Made by a program: the position numbers and the translations under genes. Below are positions 30,169 through 39,623 of a stretch of DNA of 64,000 bases, in pieces (position 1 is the first letter of the stretch; the number at the start of each line of letters is the position of its first letter). Source of the DNA: Pseudomonadota bacterium (GTDB lineage Bacteria > Pseudomonadota > Alphaproteobacteria > Rhizobiales > Xanthobacteraceae); contig JAGXAJ010000002.1 of the NCBI GenBank assembly GCA_018971625.1, positions 1 through 64,000 of the forward strand. Reading direction: 5' to 3'. The notes below the pieces were generated by a model. The model saw only the letters and a program-made list of their open reading frames with translations. It did not search any database and had not been told where the DNA came from.

Positions 30169-30498
30169 GTACTCGACTATCCGACACGGACGGTTCGCTT
30201 CGTGGTCGGATATCGGGCCGGCGGCGCCACCGATATCATCGCGCGCCTGATCGGCCAGAAGCTCTCCGAGCGGAGGCGAGTGCGCTGTTCGGCATGGGCG
30301 CGGCGAAAAACACGCCGCCGGAAATAGGCTCAATGGCGAGATCAACGCCGTGCCGGCCGAGCCCGAGGTCGCCAAGCGCCTGAACGAACTCGGCGGACCG
30401 CCATTGATCAGCACGCCCGCAGACTTCGGCACCATGATCGCGGACGAAACCGCAAATGGGAGAAGGTGGTCAAGTCCGCAGGCCTGAAGATAGAGTAG
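30169..30498 (+). pseudogene. Bug/TctC-type solute-binding protein relic
   Basis: The first part reads DYPTRTVRFVVGYRAGGATD and IIARLIGQKLSER, the start of the mature Bug-family fold. It then jumps to the family C-terminus (AKRLNELGGPPLISTPADFG, TMIADETA), shifts frame once more near 30455 and ends WEKVVKSAGLKIE. Roughly 200 central residues and the signal peptide are gone. Bug proteins serve tripartite tricarboxylate transporters or act alone; this copy is dead. Confidence 0.75.
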
Positions 30499-30629
30499 CG
30501 GACTGCATTCCAGACAGGACACGATCGTGGGTCCGGCGGATTTGCAGGAACATTTCGAGGACGGGTACGTTTTTTTGCCAGACAAGATCTGGTAAGATTC
30601 GCCGGATTGCGATTTGAAGGAAATGAAAC

Positions 30630-30917
30630 ATGCGCCACAATTTGCGTTACGCGATGCTGGCAACGTTAGCTCTCGCTTCGGCGGCTACCATCGCTGGCTC
30701 CCGGCCTGCTGCCGCGTTCGATTATCCTTATTGCCTGCAGGGCGAGGACACCGGGCTGCCGGGCGATTGCGCCTATACGAGCTACCGGCAATGCATGGCG
30801 GCCGCCTCCGGGCGCGATGCCTATTGCGGCATCAATCCGCGGGTCGCGTTCCGGCGATCACCGCCGCCGCGGCATGGATATCGCTCTTACCAGCCATACC
30901 CAGATTACGACGACTGA
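30630..30917 (+). CDS. DUF3551 small secreted protein
   Basis: A 95-residue protein with an N-terminal signal peptide (about 1-29, cut after AAA) and a compact Cys-containing domain: YPYCLQGED, then SYRQCMAAASGRDAYCGINP. Such DUF3551 proteins are numerous in Bradyrhizobium and are presumably periplasmic with disulfides. Function unknown. The tail is Pro/Tyr-rich. Confidence 0.8.
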   Translation: MRHNLRYAMLATLALASAATIAGSRPAAAFDYPYCLQGEDTGLPGDCAYTSYRQCMAAASGRDAYCGINPRVAFRRSPPPRHGYRSYQPYPDYDD

Positions 30918-31091
30918 ATTTCTTGCCAGGAGTGATTTTCCAGGACTGATTTTTCGGGACTGATCTTTCCGCGTCGGTGTAGACAGCTTTTATCGTCGTG
31001 CGCCCGCGCAACCGCCGTTGGACACGGAGCCGGCGCAAAGTTCGCGCTTCCGCTGGCACCTTCATGCGGCCTCCCGCTGAAGCAGAACAGT

Positions 31092-31388
31092 CTAGCAGCC
31101 GCGGCAGATCGACCCGATCATGCGGTCGACCTTTCGATCCTCCTTGTCGACGACCGGATCGCCGGTGCCGAGCGGCGGACCTTTGACGGCGCTGCCCGTA
31201 CCGGATGACGAAAGCGCGGTGCCGAGGGAATTGGTGCCGGGCGCGCTTGGTCGGGTGCCCGCTGCCCCGCCTGCCACACCTCCGCTCCTGGAAGCCGAAT
31301 GATGCATCCCTCCCGTGCCGCCGCGGCTCATCGCCGCCGCCGGGACGAGCATGCCGAGAACGACGCAGCCGATCGCCAGTAGCCTCAT
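31092..31388 (-). CDS. Small exported Gly/Ser-rich hypothetical protein
   Basis: A 98-residue protein with a signal peptide (MRLLAIGCVVLGMLVPAAAM), a low-complexity Gly/Ser/Thr region (GTNSLGTALSSSGTGSA) and a more ordered end (VDKEDRKVDRMIGSICRGC) with two cysteines. I believe similar proteins occur in Bradyrhizobium; no function is known to me. Confidence 0.6.
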   Translation of the reverse strand: MRLLAIGCVVLGMLVPAAAMSRGGTGGMHHSASRSGGVAGGAAGTRPSAPGTNSLGTALSSSGTGSAVKGPPLGTGDPVVDKEDRKVDRMIGSICRGC

Positions 31389-31445
31389 GGCCGTGATCCT
31401 CCATATTGGCCTTCAACTGGTTCACGTTTGCCGCAGTTCCCTAAC

Positions 31446-32699
31446 TTACGCCGTTGTAATCTGCGGCCCTCGCGCGGTGGTCGGTTCGGCCTGGGTAAAA
31501 ACCACGCCCTTGGCCTCGGTGCCGGCGGCGGTCAGCGCTGCGATGATGATCGCAACCGTCCCCGCAACGATCGCCAGCGCCAGGCCGTAATCACCACCGA
31601 AATGTTTGGCGAGGCCGGCCTGCAAGGTCGCGTTGACCGACGCCAGCAGATTGCCGAGCTGATAGACGAAGCCAGGGAAGGTGCCGCGCGCGGTGTCCGG
31701 CGACAATTCGTTGAGATGCACCGGCACGATGCCCCAGGCGCCCTGCACGGTGAACTGGATCAGGAATGCGCCGACTGCCAGCACCACTGGATTGCTGGCA
31801 AACGCCCATAGCGGGATCGCCGGCAGCGACAACAGCGCCGCGATGATAATGCAGCGCCGCCGGCCGAACCGCTCCGACAGCGAGCCGAACAGGATGCCGC
31901 CGCAGATCGCGCCGATATTGTAGATCACGGCGATGATGCTGACGACATGTGGCGTCAGCTTGTGCTGTTCCTGCAGGAAGGTCGGGTAGATGTCCTGCGT
32001 CCCATGGCTGAAGAAATTGAGCGCCGTCATCAGCACCACTGCATAGATTGCGAGCCGCCAGTGGGACTTCAGCACCGCGAGCGTGCCGCCGCGTTCGACC
32101 GCTGCCTGTTTGCTCCAGCTCGGCGATTCCGGCACCGTGCGGCGAATATAGAGCACCAGCAAGGCCGGGATCACGCCGACCATGAACATGCCGCGCCAGC
32201 CGATATAGGGAAACAGCACGCCGTACACGATCGAGGCCATGAAATAGCCGGCCGGATAGCCGGATTGCAGCAGCCCGGAGACAAAGCCGCGGGCATGCGG
32301 CGGAATGGTTTCCATCGTCAGCGAGGCGCCGACGCCCCATTCGCCGCCCATCGCGATGCCGTACAGCGCGCGCAGCACGATCAGCACGGTCAGGTTCGGC
32401 GCGAAGCCGGAGGCGAACTCCAGCACCGAATACAGCAGGATGTCGACCATCAGCGCCGGCCGTCGGCCGAAGCGGTCGGCGGCGCGGCCGAAAACGAACG
32501 CGCCGACCGGGCGCATCGCCAGCGTCAGCAGGATCGCCAGCGTGACGTTGGAAATATCGGTATGAAATTCGGCGGCGATGTCCTTGAGCACGAACACCAG
32601 CAGGAAGAAGTCGAATGCGTCCAGTGACCATCCGAGAAAGCTTGCCGCGACCACATGCTTTTGTTCGTTGGTCCAGCCCGACAATGCTGCAATAGCCAT
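31446..32699 (-). CDS. MFS transporter, sialate/lactate:H+ symporter (SHS) type
   Basis: A 417-residue carrier with twelve predicted helices. The first helix reads FLGWSLDAFDFFLLVFVL, and the MFS signature after helix 2 is FGRAADRFGRRPAL. The sequence around ALYGIAMGGEWGVGASLTME fits the SHS/organic-acid branch, suggesting import of a monocarboxylate such as lactate. The substrate is inferred from family likeness only. Confidence 0.86.
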   Translation of the reverse strand: MAIAALSGWTNEQKHVVAASFLGWSLDAFDFFLLVFVLKDIAAEFHTDISNVTLAILLTLAMRPVGAFVFGRAADRFGRRPALMVDILLYSVLEFASGFAPNLTVLIVLRALYGIAMGGEWGVGASLTMETIPPHARGFVSGLLQSGYPAGYFMASIVYGVLFPYIGWRGMFMVGVIPALLVLYIRRTVPESPSWSKQAAVERGGTLAVLKSHWRLAIYAVVLMTALNFFSHGTQDIYPTFLQEQHKLTPHVVSIIAVIYNIGAICGGILFGSLSERFGRRRCIIIAALLSLPAIPLWAFASNPVVLAVGAFLIQFTVQGAWGIVPVHLNELSPDTARGTFPGFVYQLGNLLASVNATLQAGLAKHFGGDYGLALAIVAGTVAIIIAALTAAGTEAKGVVFTQAEPTTARGPQITTA

Positions 32700-32840
32700 G
32701 CCGCCTCAACCGAAGGGAGGCATCAAATGTTCCAATGCTGCGGCCGAACCACGGGAGGCTGCAATGCTGGCCGCAGGCGTACGCCTATCCGTTCGCTTTG
32801 TCCAAATCGGCACCGCCGGTCCTCTAACGAAAGCGGGTCT

Positions 32841-33059
32841 TCACCCCGGCTTCTTGATGCAGACCGTGAGGATGCCTGCGGTTTTGGTGCACTTCCATTG
32901 ATCGCTCAGGACCACGCTCGTGACCGGCCGCGACCGGACCAGGCTGACCGAAAGATACGCGGCGGCAGGAGCCAGTGTCAGGATCACCACAAGGAGCGCG
33001 ATCTGCTTGCGGGTCCACAAGCTCCGGTTCAGAGTAAAGGTCTTCAGGATTCGCGTCAT
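32841..33059 (-). CDS. Small single-pass membrane protein
   Basis: A 72-residue protein with a basic start, one hydrophobic helix (QIALLVVILTLAPAAAYLSVSLV) and an outer part reading SDQWKCTKTAGILTVCIKK, with two Cys that could pair. Short proteins with the QWKC...GILTVC pattern are familiar from Bradyrhizobium. Function unknown. Confidence 0.6.
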   Translation of the reverse strand: MTRILKTFTLNRSLWTRKQIALLVVILTLAPAAAYLSVSLVRSRPVTSVVLSDQWKCTKTAGILTVCIKKPG

Positions 33060-33234
33060 TGTCCTGCACTCCTGTTCCGATGCGCCGAGAACAGGAGCGC
33101 GCGTTTCGCCGCCTTGTGTTCGGGATCACAATCTCGTCGGAGCCGCCGGTCACAATAGCTTGAGGCGGTCGAATTAGCCTGAGACGGTCGATTTGTGCTT
33201 GGATCGTGATATCCGCGAACAGGGATGGTGACCA

Positions 33235-35637
33235 TTGGCCGATCTCATTGCGCCGCCCGGCGCGCCTGGAATTCCTCCACGCTGGACCTCGAGCGCCAAG
33301 AGCGCGGTGGGCACGGCGGTGCGTGCCGAAAGCAAAGTCTGGTTCACCATCAGCCATGGCATTCTCAACGAGATCTATGCGGGGCGGCTCGACAGCGCCT
33401 GCATCCGCGATTTCGGCTTCATCGTCACGGCCAGGGATTACTTTTCCGAAGAAAAGCGCGACACCCGTCAGACCGTCGAGATGATCGAGGATGGCGTGCC
33501 CGCGTTCCGGCTGGTCAATACCTCGATCGACGGTAGATACCGGATCACCAAGATCGTGTTCTCCGATCCGCTGCGTGAGGTAGTGCTGCAGCAGATTCAC
33601 TTCGAGGCGCTGACCGGCACGCTTGCCGATTATCGGCTTCACGCCATCGTCGCGCCGCATCTCGTCAACGCCGGCGCCGGCAATACCGGCTGGTGTGGCA
33701 GCTTCAAGGGCCATCAGTTGCTGTTTGCCCAGGGCAGGAGTCTCTCGCTCGCGGTGGCCTGTTCGGTGCCGTGGCTCAAGCGTTCGGTCGGCTATGTCGG
33801 CGTATCCGATGCCTGGCAGACGCTGTCGCGCGGCGAAGGACTGCGCAGTGAGTACCAGCGCGCGGAGAACGGCAACGTTGCGCTGGCTGGCACGCTCGAT
33901 CTCATAGCTGACGGCGGACGCGCAGTGCTGACGATCGGTTTCGGCGCACTGCCGGAAGAAGCGGGCCTGCGCGCACTGCTCAGCCTGCAGCAACCGCAAC
34001 AGGCCGTGCTCCAGCTTTACTGTCAGGGGTGGCGCCAGAAGCAGTCCGAGTTGCTGCGGCTCGACGATATCAGCGAAGGTAAGGGACTAAACCGCTATCG
34101 GGTTAGTACCTCGGTACTGGCCACCCATCGCGATGAGGCGTCGGGCGCGATCATCGCGAGCCTGTCGATTCCCTGGGGCTTTTCCAACGGTGATGACGAT
34201 CTCGGCGGCTATCACCTGATATGGCCGCGCGATCTCGTCGAGACCGCGGGCGGGCTGTTGGCATGCGGCGCGCTCACCTCGGCGAAATCGGTGCTCGACT
34301 ATCTGGTGGCCATCCAGGAAGCCGATGGCCACTGGTCGCAGAACTCCTGGCTCGACGGCCGGCCGTACTGGAGCGGCATCCAGATCGACGAAACCGGATT
34401 TCCAATCCTGCTCTACGACATGCTGCTGCGCGCCGGTGCGATCGCGCCCGAGCAGCGCGCACATTACACCGCGATGATCCGCGATGCCGCAGGCTACATC
34501 ATTCGCAACGGGCCGGCGACGCAACAGGATCGCTGGGAAGAGGATGGCGGCTATTCCGCCTTCACCATCGCGGTCGAAATCTCGGCGCTGCTCGCCGCCG
34601 CCGACGCGATGGAGGCCGCCGGTGAGAGCGAGCTTGCGGCCTATCTCACCGCGACGGCCGACGGCTGGAACGAGCAGATCGACGACTGGGCTTACGCCAG
34701 GGATACCGAGATTTCGCGAAAGCTCGGCATCGACGGCTACTATATGAGGATCGGCTATTCCTCCGGTGACGCCAATGCGCGCTCGCATGGGCTGATCCCG
34801 ATCCGCAACCGCCCCGATGGCAATGAAGCGTTCGAGGCGGGTCTGCTGATCAGTCCCGACGCGCTGGCGCTGGTACGGTTTGGCCTTCGTGCCGCCGATG
34901 ACCCGCGCATTCTGGATACGGTGAAGGCGATCGACGCGTTGCTCAAGCGCGACTTGCCGGCCGGCCCTTATTGGTACCGCTACAATGACGACGGTTATGG
35001 CGAGCACCAGGACGGCGCGCCGTTCGACGGCTACGGCATCGGCCGGCTATGGCCGCTTTTGACCGGCGAGCGGGCGCATTACGAGCTCGCCGCCGGCCGG
35101 CCGCAGGAAGCCCGCCGATTGCTTGCAGCGATGGAAGCCGCCGCAAGCCTGGGCGGACTGATCCCGGAGCAGATCTGGGACGGCGACGATATCCCGGAAC
35201 GGGAGTTATTCCGCGGCCGGCCCTCCGGCAGCGCGATGCCGCTGGTGTGGGCCCATGCTGAGCACATCAAGCTCTTGCGTTCGCTGCGCGACAATGCGGT
35301 GTTCGACATGCCGCCGCACACCGTGAACCGCTATGTCAGGAACGCGCCGCCGCCGGCACCGGTCGTCTGGCGGCTGACGGCCAAGACCGGTCGCATCGCG
35401 GCCGGTCGGATCTTGCGGCTGGAATTTCTCGAGCCGGCGCAAGTGCATTGGTCGACCGACAATTGGACCAAGGTTCTCGACAGCTCGGCGGCCGCGACCG
35501 GCCTGGGCACCTATATCTTCGATCTGCCCAATGGCGGTCTGAGCGGCGAAGGCACGGTGCGCTTCACGATGTTCTGGCCGCAGCAAAATCGTTGGGAAGG
35601 AAGTGACTTCGAGGTTGCGATCGTCAGAGTGGCGTGA
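33235..35637 (+). CDS. Glycoside hydrolase family 15 protein (glucoamylase/glucodextranase-like)
   Basis: An 800-residue protein with the N-terminal beta-sandwich of bacterial GH15 (about 20-270), an (alpha/alpha)6 catalytic barrel (about 300-690), and a beta-type C-terminal domain. Likely acid residues are Glu386 in IQIDETGFPILLYDM and Glu435/436 in RWEEDGGYSAFT. It would release glucose from alpha-1,4 or alpha-1,6 glucans. No signal peptide is visible, so it may act in the cytoplasm on glycogen or maltodextrins. The start is a TTG at 33235, spaced nine bases from AGGGA. Confidence 0.85.
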   Translation: MADLIAPPGAPGIPPRWTSSAKSAVGTAVRAESKVWFTISHGILNEIYAGRLDSACIRDFGFIVTARDYFSEEKRDTRQTVEMIEDGVPAFRLVNTSIDGRYRITKIVFSDPLREVVLQQIHFEALTGTLADYRLHAIVAPHLVNAGAGNTGWCGSFKGHQLLFAQGRSLSLAVACSVPWLKRSVGYVGVSDAWQTLSRGEGLRSEYQRAENGNVALAGTLDLIADGGRAVLTIGFGALPEEAGLRALLSLQQPQQAVLQLYCQGWRQKQSELLRLDDISEGKGLNRYRVSTSVLATHRDEASGAIIASLSIPWGFSNGDDDLGGYHLIWPRDLVETAGGLLACGALTSAKSVLDYLVAIQEADGHWSQNSWLDGRPYWSGIQIDETGFPILLYDMLLRAGAIAPEQRAHYTAMIRDAAGYIIRNGPATQQDRWEEDGGYSAFTIAVEISALLAAADAMEAAGESELAAYLTATADGWNEQIDDWAYARDTEISRKLGIDGYYMRIGYSSGDANARSHGLIPIRNRPDGNEAFEAGLLISPDALALVRFGLRAADDPRILDTVKAIDALLKRDLPAGPYWYRYNDDGYGEHQDGAPFDGYGIGRLWPLLTGERAHYELAAGRPQEARRLLAAMEAAASLGGLIPEQIWDGDDIPERELFRGRPSGSAMPLVWAHAEHIKLLRSLRDNAVFDMPPHTVNRYVRNAPPPAPVVWRLTAKTGRIAAGRILRLEFLEPAQVHWSTDNWTKVLDSSAAATGLGTYIFDLPNGGLSGEGTVRFTMFWPQQNRWEGSDFEVAIVRVA

Positions 35638-35676
35638 CGAAGGCGACATTTCGCACATTCAGGATGGATTTTGAGC

Positions 35677-36495
35677 ATGAGCGCACAAGACGTCAAACTG
35701 TTCCTGGTCGATGTCGACGGCACGCTGGTAACCAGGGACAAGGTGCTGACCGATCAGGCGATACAGGCAGCGCGGGATTTACGCGCCGCAGGCATCACGC
35801 TGGCGCTGACCAGCGGTCGCCCACCGCGCGGCATGAGCATGCTGGTCGCCCCACTCCAGCTCGAAGGCGCGATCGCGGGCTTCAATGGCGGGGTGTACGT
35901 CCATCCGGACATGTCCGTCATCGAGAGCCACATGCTCGATCTGAAGACAGCGAAAGAGACCGTGCAACTGATCCTCGACCAGGGCCTGGACGCCTGGCTC
36001 TACACCGAAAAGGAATGGATGATCCGCGACCCCAAGGCGCCGCATGTCGCGCGCGAGACCTGGACGGTGAAGTTCGATGCCAAGGTAGTGAGCGAGTTCA
36101 CCGAGGCCGAGCTGAAGAAGGCGGTCAAGATCGTCGGCGTTTCCGACGATCTCGACAAGGTCGCATCATGCGAAAAACTGGCGCAGCAGAAACTCGGCGA
36201 CCGCGCCAGCGCGGCGCGCTCGCAGCCTTATTACCTCGACGTCACCCACCCGCAAGCCAACAAGGGTGCGGTGGTGCTGACGTTGGCGAAGTTGCGGAAC
36301 ATCAGGCCCGAGCAGATCGCGACCATCGGCGACATGCCGAATGACGTGCTGATGTTTCGCAAAGGCGGCCTGTCGATCGCCATGGGCAACGCCAGCGATG
36401 AGGTCAAGTCGCAGGCGGCTGAAGTCACCGACAGCAACGAGGACGAGGGCTTTGCCAAGGCGGTGCGGAAGTTCATTCTGAAAGCGGCCGGCTAA
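35677..36495 (+). CDS. Cof-type HAD-superfamily phosphatase
   Basis: A 272-residue HAD IIB (Cof) hydrolase. Motif I is VDVDGTL with Asp12 and Asp14; motif II is TSGRPPRG; motif IV is TIGDMPNDVLMF. The cap of the Cof type lies between. These enzymes dephosphorylate sugar phosphates or flavin/thiamine intermediates; a sugar phosphate would suit the glucoamylase gene directly upstream, but this is a guess from position. The ATG at 35677 is preferred to the TTG two codons before. Confidence 0.85.
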   Translation: MSAQDVKLFLVDVDGTLVTRDKVLTDQAIQAARDLRAAGITLALTSGRPPRGMSMLVAPLQLEGAIAGFNGGVYVHPDMSVIESHMLDLKTAKETVQLILDQGLDAWLYTEKEWMIRDPKAPHVARETWTVKFDAKVVSEFTEAELKKAVKIVGVSDDLDKVASCEKLAQQKLGDRASAARSQPYYLDVTHPQANKGAVVLTLAKLRNIRPEQIATIGDMPNDVLMFRKGGLSIAMGNASDEVKSQAAEVTDSNEDEGFAKAVRKFILKAAG

Positions 36496-36526
36496 GGGAA
36501 TCTTCCCTGCCTTGCGACCGAAAATG

Positions 36527-36555
36527 ATCCGGGCCGCGAACGGCCCGGATTTCTT
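36527..36555. terminator. Hairpin terminator between convergent genes
   Basis: ATCCGGGCC-GCGAAC-GGCCCGGAT followed by TTCTT, with AAAAT on the other side. It can end transcription of the HAD gene (plus) and probably of the facing gene at 36574 (minus). Confidence 0.75.
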
Positions 36556-36573
36556 CGATGTCTGGAACTAGAG

Positions 36574-36951
36574 TCAGTAACCGCAGGAGAAGCAACGCGG
36601 CTGCACCGGGACGTAATAGCTGTAACCTGGCGAAATCATTTCGACGTGCTGCTGGGTGGCGTATTGCGCGGGGAGCTGCTCGTATTCGACGCCTTCGGGC
36701 GCCACCATCACGGTTTGCGGCACCATGACGGTGCGATACTGCGCGGGCGTGCGATGGGCGATGATGCGGCGAGGCGCAACCATCACGGTTTCCTCGACGG
36801 TGCGGTACTGCGGGGCCACGACCTCCTGCTGATAGCAGGTGCCGCAGGGCTGCGGTGGCGCATAGCAGCTATAGCAAGCGGCGGAAGCGGCGGTCGGAAT
36901 GGCTGCGGCGAGAATCGAGGCGGCGAAAAGTGCGGACGTGACGCGGGACAT
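36574..36951 (-). CDS. Exported repeat-containing protein of unknown function
   Basis: A 125-residue protein with a signal peptide (cut after AASA, about 23), a Cys-rich start (CYSCYAPPQPCGTCYQQ), three imperfect repeats built on PQYRTVEETVMVAP / AQYRTVMVPQTVMVAP / AQYATQQHVEM, and a terminal PRCFSCGY. The repeats suggest a beta-rich periplasmic or surface structure. Widespread in Bradyrhizobium as far as I recall; no known role. Confidence 0.7.
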   Translation of the reverse strand: MSRVTSALFAASILAAAIPTAASAACYSCYAPPQPCGTCYQQEVVAPQYRTVEETVMVAPRRIIAHRTPAQYRTVMVPQTVMVAPEGVEYEQLPAQYATQQHVEMISPGYSYYVPVQPRCFSCGY

Positions 36952-37453
36952 GGGTTACCTGCTGGCTTTTGAGATGACTTCGAGGCTGCACCGCAACCCC
37001 ACTGCGGCCATGGTCTAATTTTACAACCCGGCGCGTCAACTTGATCCGGTCGTTTACCTTGATGAACATCGCTAATGGTAGCTGAAGTCTGCGTGCAGCT
37101 ATTGCCACGACTTTTCTCCGGCGCGCGGCAAGTGAATCAGCGGTAAACGATTGTGTCTTGATCCAACCGCTGGACGAATGGCATGGGCGGAGAGGTCTTG
37201 TCATCAATGGTCGAACGACCGAGGCGCAGCGGATCCCTGACGGCTGCATTCATGGCTGGCGCAGATAGCCCAAAGCGACGGCCGCTCGTCAGGAGGCCGA
37301 ATGAGCATGAGGCGGGTGATGTTTGTTTAGCGTTGCTGCGGTCTTTGCGCTATCGGCCGTCCGCGCTCAGCTTGGCGACATCGAGCCGGCGGATTGGAAT
37401 TGGACAGCCGCAGGCTAGGTCCCAGCCTTCAAACCAACGTCGGCTCGACAACG
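36952..37453. other. Gene-poor stretch with a possible frameshifted secreted-protein relic
   Basis: About 500 bases without an intact gene. Near 37310-37415 a short start (MRRVMFV) is followed in another frame by FSVAAVFALSAVRAQLGDIE and a stop, which looks like a signal peptide interrupted by one base. The evidence is thin. The rest shows nothing I recognise. Confidence 0.3.
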
Positions 37454-37642
37454 TCAGTCGCAATTGTAAACACCGATCTCGAAGCCCTCGGGCGGCCGCG
37501 GCAGGTCCTCGTCGGACGGCACGTTACAAACCGGGCAGGACGCGCCGGCGCCGCCACAACTGCAGGCATCGGGCCCGTCCCAAGGCTGGTCCGGATGGCT
37601 CGCGCACACCCAGCCGCGATCATTGCAGAGGATACATTTCAT
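37454..37642 (-). CDS. Small Cys-rich zinc-ribbon-like protein
   Basis: A 62-residue protein starting MKCILCNDRGWVC, continuing PDACSCGG and CPVCN, so eight cysteines in CxxC-type pairs suggest one or two zinc sites. It resembles a small family I know from Bradyrhizobium (CNDCGWVCENHPDRPW type). Role unknown; zinc-ribbons of this size often bind nucleic acid or proteins. Confidence 0.65.
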   Translation of the reverse strand: MKCILCNDRGWVCASHPDQPWDGPDACSCGGAGASCPVCNVPSDEDLPRPPEGFEIGVYNCD

Positions 37643-37847
37643 GACGGAATAAAGCGCGACGGCTGTGAAACGTTCCAGCCGGAACCAGCGCGGCGGGGGC
37701 CGCGGCGGCGTCAAACAGGCTCCTTCCGGCCGCGAGGATCAAATTGACGCACTAGGCCCAATTGCCCGGACAACCTCTACGTGCTACAAGAACAATGCTC
37801 CGCTGCCGCGTTGCACACAATCATGTTGTGTTGTCAGGGGGCGTGCC

Positions 37848-37976
37848 ATGACCTTCGTGTTCGCTTTATTGATCGTTGCCGGAATTGGTTTTGGAGTAGG
37901 TTACGGAGTGAGAGAAATGATCTCACGTCGTCGACGGCGGCGATATAGCCGCGTCAGGGGCGTTTTGTTCCGGTAA
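37848..37976 (+). CDS. Very small single-helix membrane protein
   Basis: A 42-residue protein: one hydrophobic helix (FVFALLIVAGIGFGVGYGV) followed by REMISRRRRRRYSRVRG, a strongly basic tail that will stay in the cytoplasm. AGGGGG lies eight bases before the ATG. A partial paralogue is at 38574. I recall proteins with the GxxGYxVREMISRRR motif in Bradyrhizobium; function unknown. Confidence 0.6.
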   Translation: MTFVFALLIVAGIGFGVGYGVREMISRRRRRRYSRVRGVLFR

Positions 37977-38573
37977 ACCGAACGGCCCTTTAACTTGCCG
38001 GTTGGAAGAAGGTGGTCTCCGCGACGGGCTTGCGTTGAGGCGAGCACGAAGCACCTTCGCGCTCGCGGCGCCGGCCGATGTACCCCCTTTGTTGTACCCC
38101 CTTTGTTGGTTGCCATCGAGAGCGAAGCGCGATCGGAATGCGCCCAGCCAAGCCGGCGCTTGCGTGCCAGCAATGATTTAGTCGGCCAGACGCTCCGGCG
38201 CTGCTATGAACAGCTTTGCAAACTTGAAGCACGGCTAAGGATTGAAGTCCCGGCGTTTGGATTCCGAACCGCCGGTCGATGTGAATAGCAATGGCGATCA
38301 AGGTGGGAGCAGCATGATGGTCAGGCTTGGCCCGCCTCGCGAATGACGTTCCCGGTCCTTGTGATGCTTCGCTGGGCGAACTAACATAGGCGAATGCGGG
38401 AACTTGGCTGATGGCACAGCATGCAACAGGCTGCTTTTCAGTCGCAAGGATTCCCTTGAACTCCTGACTTGTCTAGGGCCAGCGCGGCCCCGCCGCCGGT
38501 GCGCACCTCCAGGTCGCCGGCGGCGGGGATGCCGAACGATGGTGCCGCCCCTGTCGCCGATGACCGCCGTTTA
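37977..38573. other. Gene-free stretch in the accessory zone
   Basis: Nearly 600 bases. CCCCCTTTGTTGTA occurs twice in tandem at about 38082-38106. I see no convincing coding frame, RNA gene or terminator. Confidence 0.4.
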
Positions 38574-38867
38574 ATGATCGTTTCGGGAATTGGTTTCGCG
38601 ACGGGTTATGCAGTTAGAGAAATGATCTTCCACCGCCGAGGGCGGCGACGTCTGCCGTTGTCATCCGACGCCCGTGGCCCACACGATCCCTCCGGCAAGC
38701 AGCGTCACACCCACGAAGAGAAGAAGAGTGTGGTTTCCAGCGGAGTCAATTCCCAACTCTTACGCATTCTGCGCCTCGATCGTTGCACTGTCTCGGAGCA
38801 GGATCACTTCAAACAATCAATGAATGGTCAAGGACGCCTTCGGACCTTACTTCTTGGGCGGCTGTAA
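38574..38867 (+). pseudogene. Decayed paralogue of the 42-residue membrane protein
   Basis: From the ATG at 38574 the frame reads MIVSGIGFATGYAVREMIFHRRGRRR, clearly the same family as 37848-37976 but lacking the first helix turn and without a ribosome-binding site. The frame then runs on for about 70 codons that look non-coding. Probably a broken copy whose proper stop and start are lost. Confidence 0.4.
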
Positions 38868-39080
38868 TTCCTTGGAGGCGGTCCATTGCGCCGTGCGGGC
38901 GTCATCCTCGCTTGGAAATGGCTCGTGCGTCTTGCCGCCGGCGAATGTGTCCGGTATCCCGCGTGTCAGCAATTCGCGGCTACGCCTGACTGCATCTCGC
39001 GTGAACCGAAGATGCAGTACGTCGGAGTCCCTATCGGGACGGTATGTCCTGAGCCGAAACACGGAGCTCTCTCTGATCAT
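38847..39080 (-). CDS. Small hypothetical protein
   Basis: A 77-residue basic protein. The C-terminal half, SRELLTRGIPDTFAGGKTH and PFPSEDDARTA, resembles short Bradyrhizobium proteins with a FAGRKTxEPFP motif. The first 30 residues are arginine-rich and may not be translated; a later start is possible. No function known. Confidence 0.45.
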   Translation of the reverse strand: MIRESSVFRLRTYRPDRDSDVLHLRFTRDAVRRSRELLTRGIPDTFAGGKTHEPFPSEDDARTAQWTASKELQPPKK

Positions 39081-39183
39081 GCAGGCGGGAGCGCTATTGG
39101 TCTCTCAGCCACCGACGCCTACGGGCAGAGCCGAAGCCGGTGGTAGGAATAAACGGGTTCAAAAGTGAACCTTGCGCCGGATC
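39081..39183. repeat. Dispersed ~105-base repeat, copy 1
   Basis: Begins GCAGGCGGGAGCGCTAT, continues with TCTCAGCCACCG, GCCGAAGCCGGTG, GAATAAACGG and ends TTCAAAAGTGAAC plus CGGAT. Copy 2 at 42993-43110 shares this order with about 15 extra bases inside. Not described to my knowledge. Confidence 0.75.
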
Positions 39184-39422
39184 ACCACAGATGCGCGAGG
39201 CCATGGCGACCGATAGCGGCACGCATGTCGCGAGTGCCAACGGTCTGGCACCATCATCAAACGCCTCTTCAGCGGTTCTCATTTAGTTTAGTCGCAAGCT
39301 ACTGAAACCGAAGCCGCCGCCACACGTTGTCGAATTGCACGAAGCGGCGTGGCGGAGGTGCAGCAGATGTACCTTAGTTGCAGGAATTGCGGCCACCATG
39401 CCGCCAGTACAGGAAGGTGACG

Positions 39423-39623
39423 ATGGCCAAGCGACGAACAAGCGAACCGAATTACGACCCGATGCGAAGCCACCCGAAGTGTCCGAGCCAGAGCCCGAGT
39501 AGCCCGCTAGCATCGTCGCGTACCCGGCCATCGAAAGAGGTTGTAGCGGCGGAAACCTCGAACGGCGGCCGCATCATGATGGTCGCTGGCGAATTCACCA
39601 TTACCGGGCCCGGCCAGGCCTAG
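39423..39623 (+). CDS. Small basic hypothetical protein
   Basis: A 66-residue protein, MAKRRTSEPNYDP onward, Ser/Pro-rich in the middle, with the ordered end NGGRIMMVAGEFTITGPGQ. The start is supported by a strong AGGAAGG eight bases upstream. No known domain; likely a rapidly evolving accessory protein. Confidence 0.45.
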   Translation: MAKRRTSEPNYDPMRSHPKCPSQSPSSPLASSRTRPSKEVVAAETSNGGRIMMVAGEFTITGPGQA

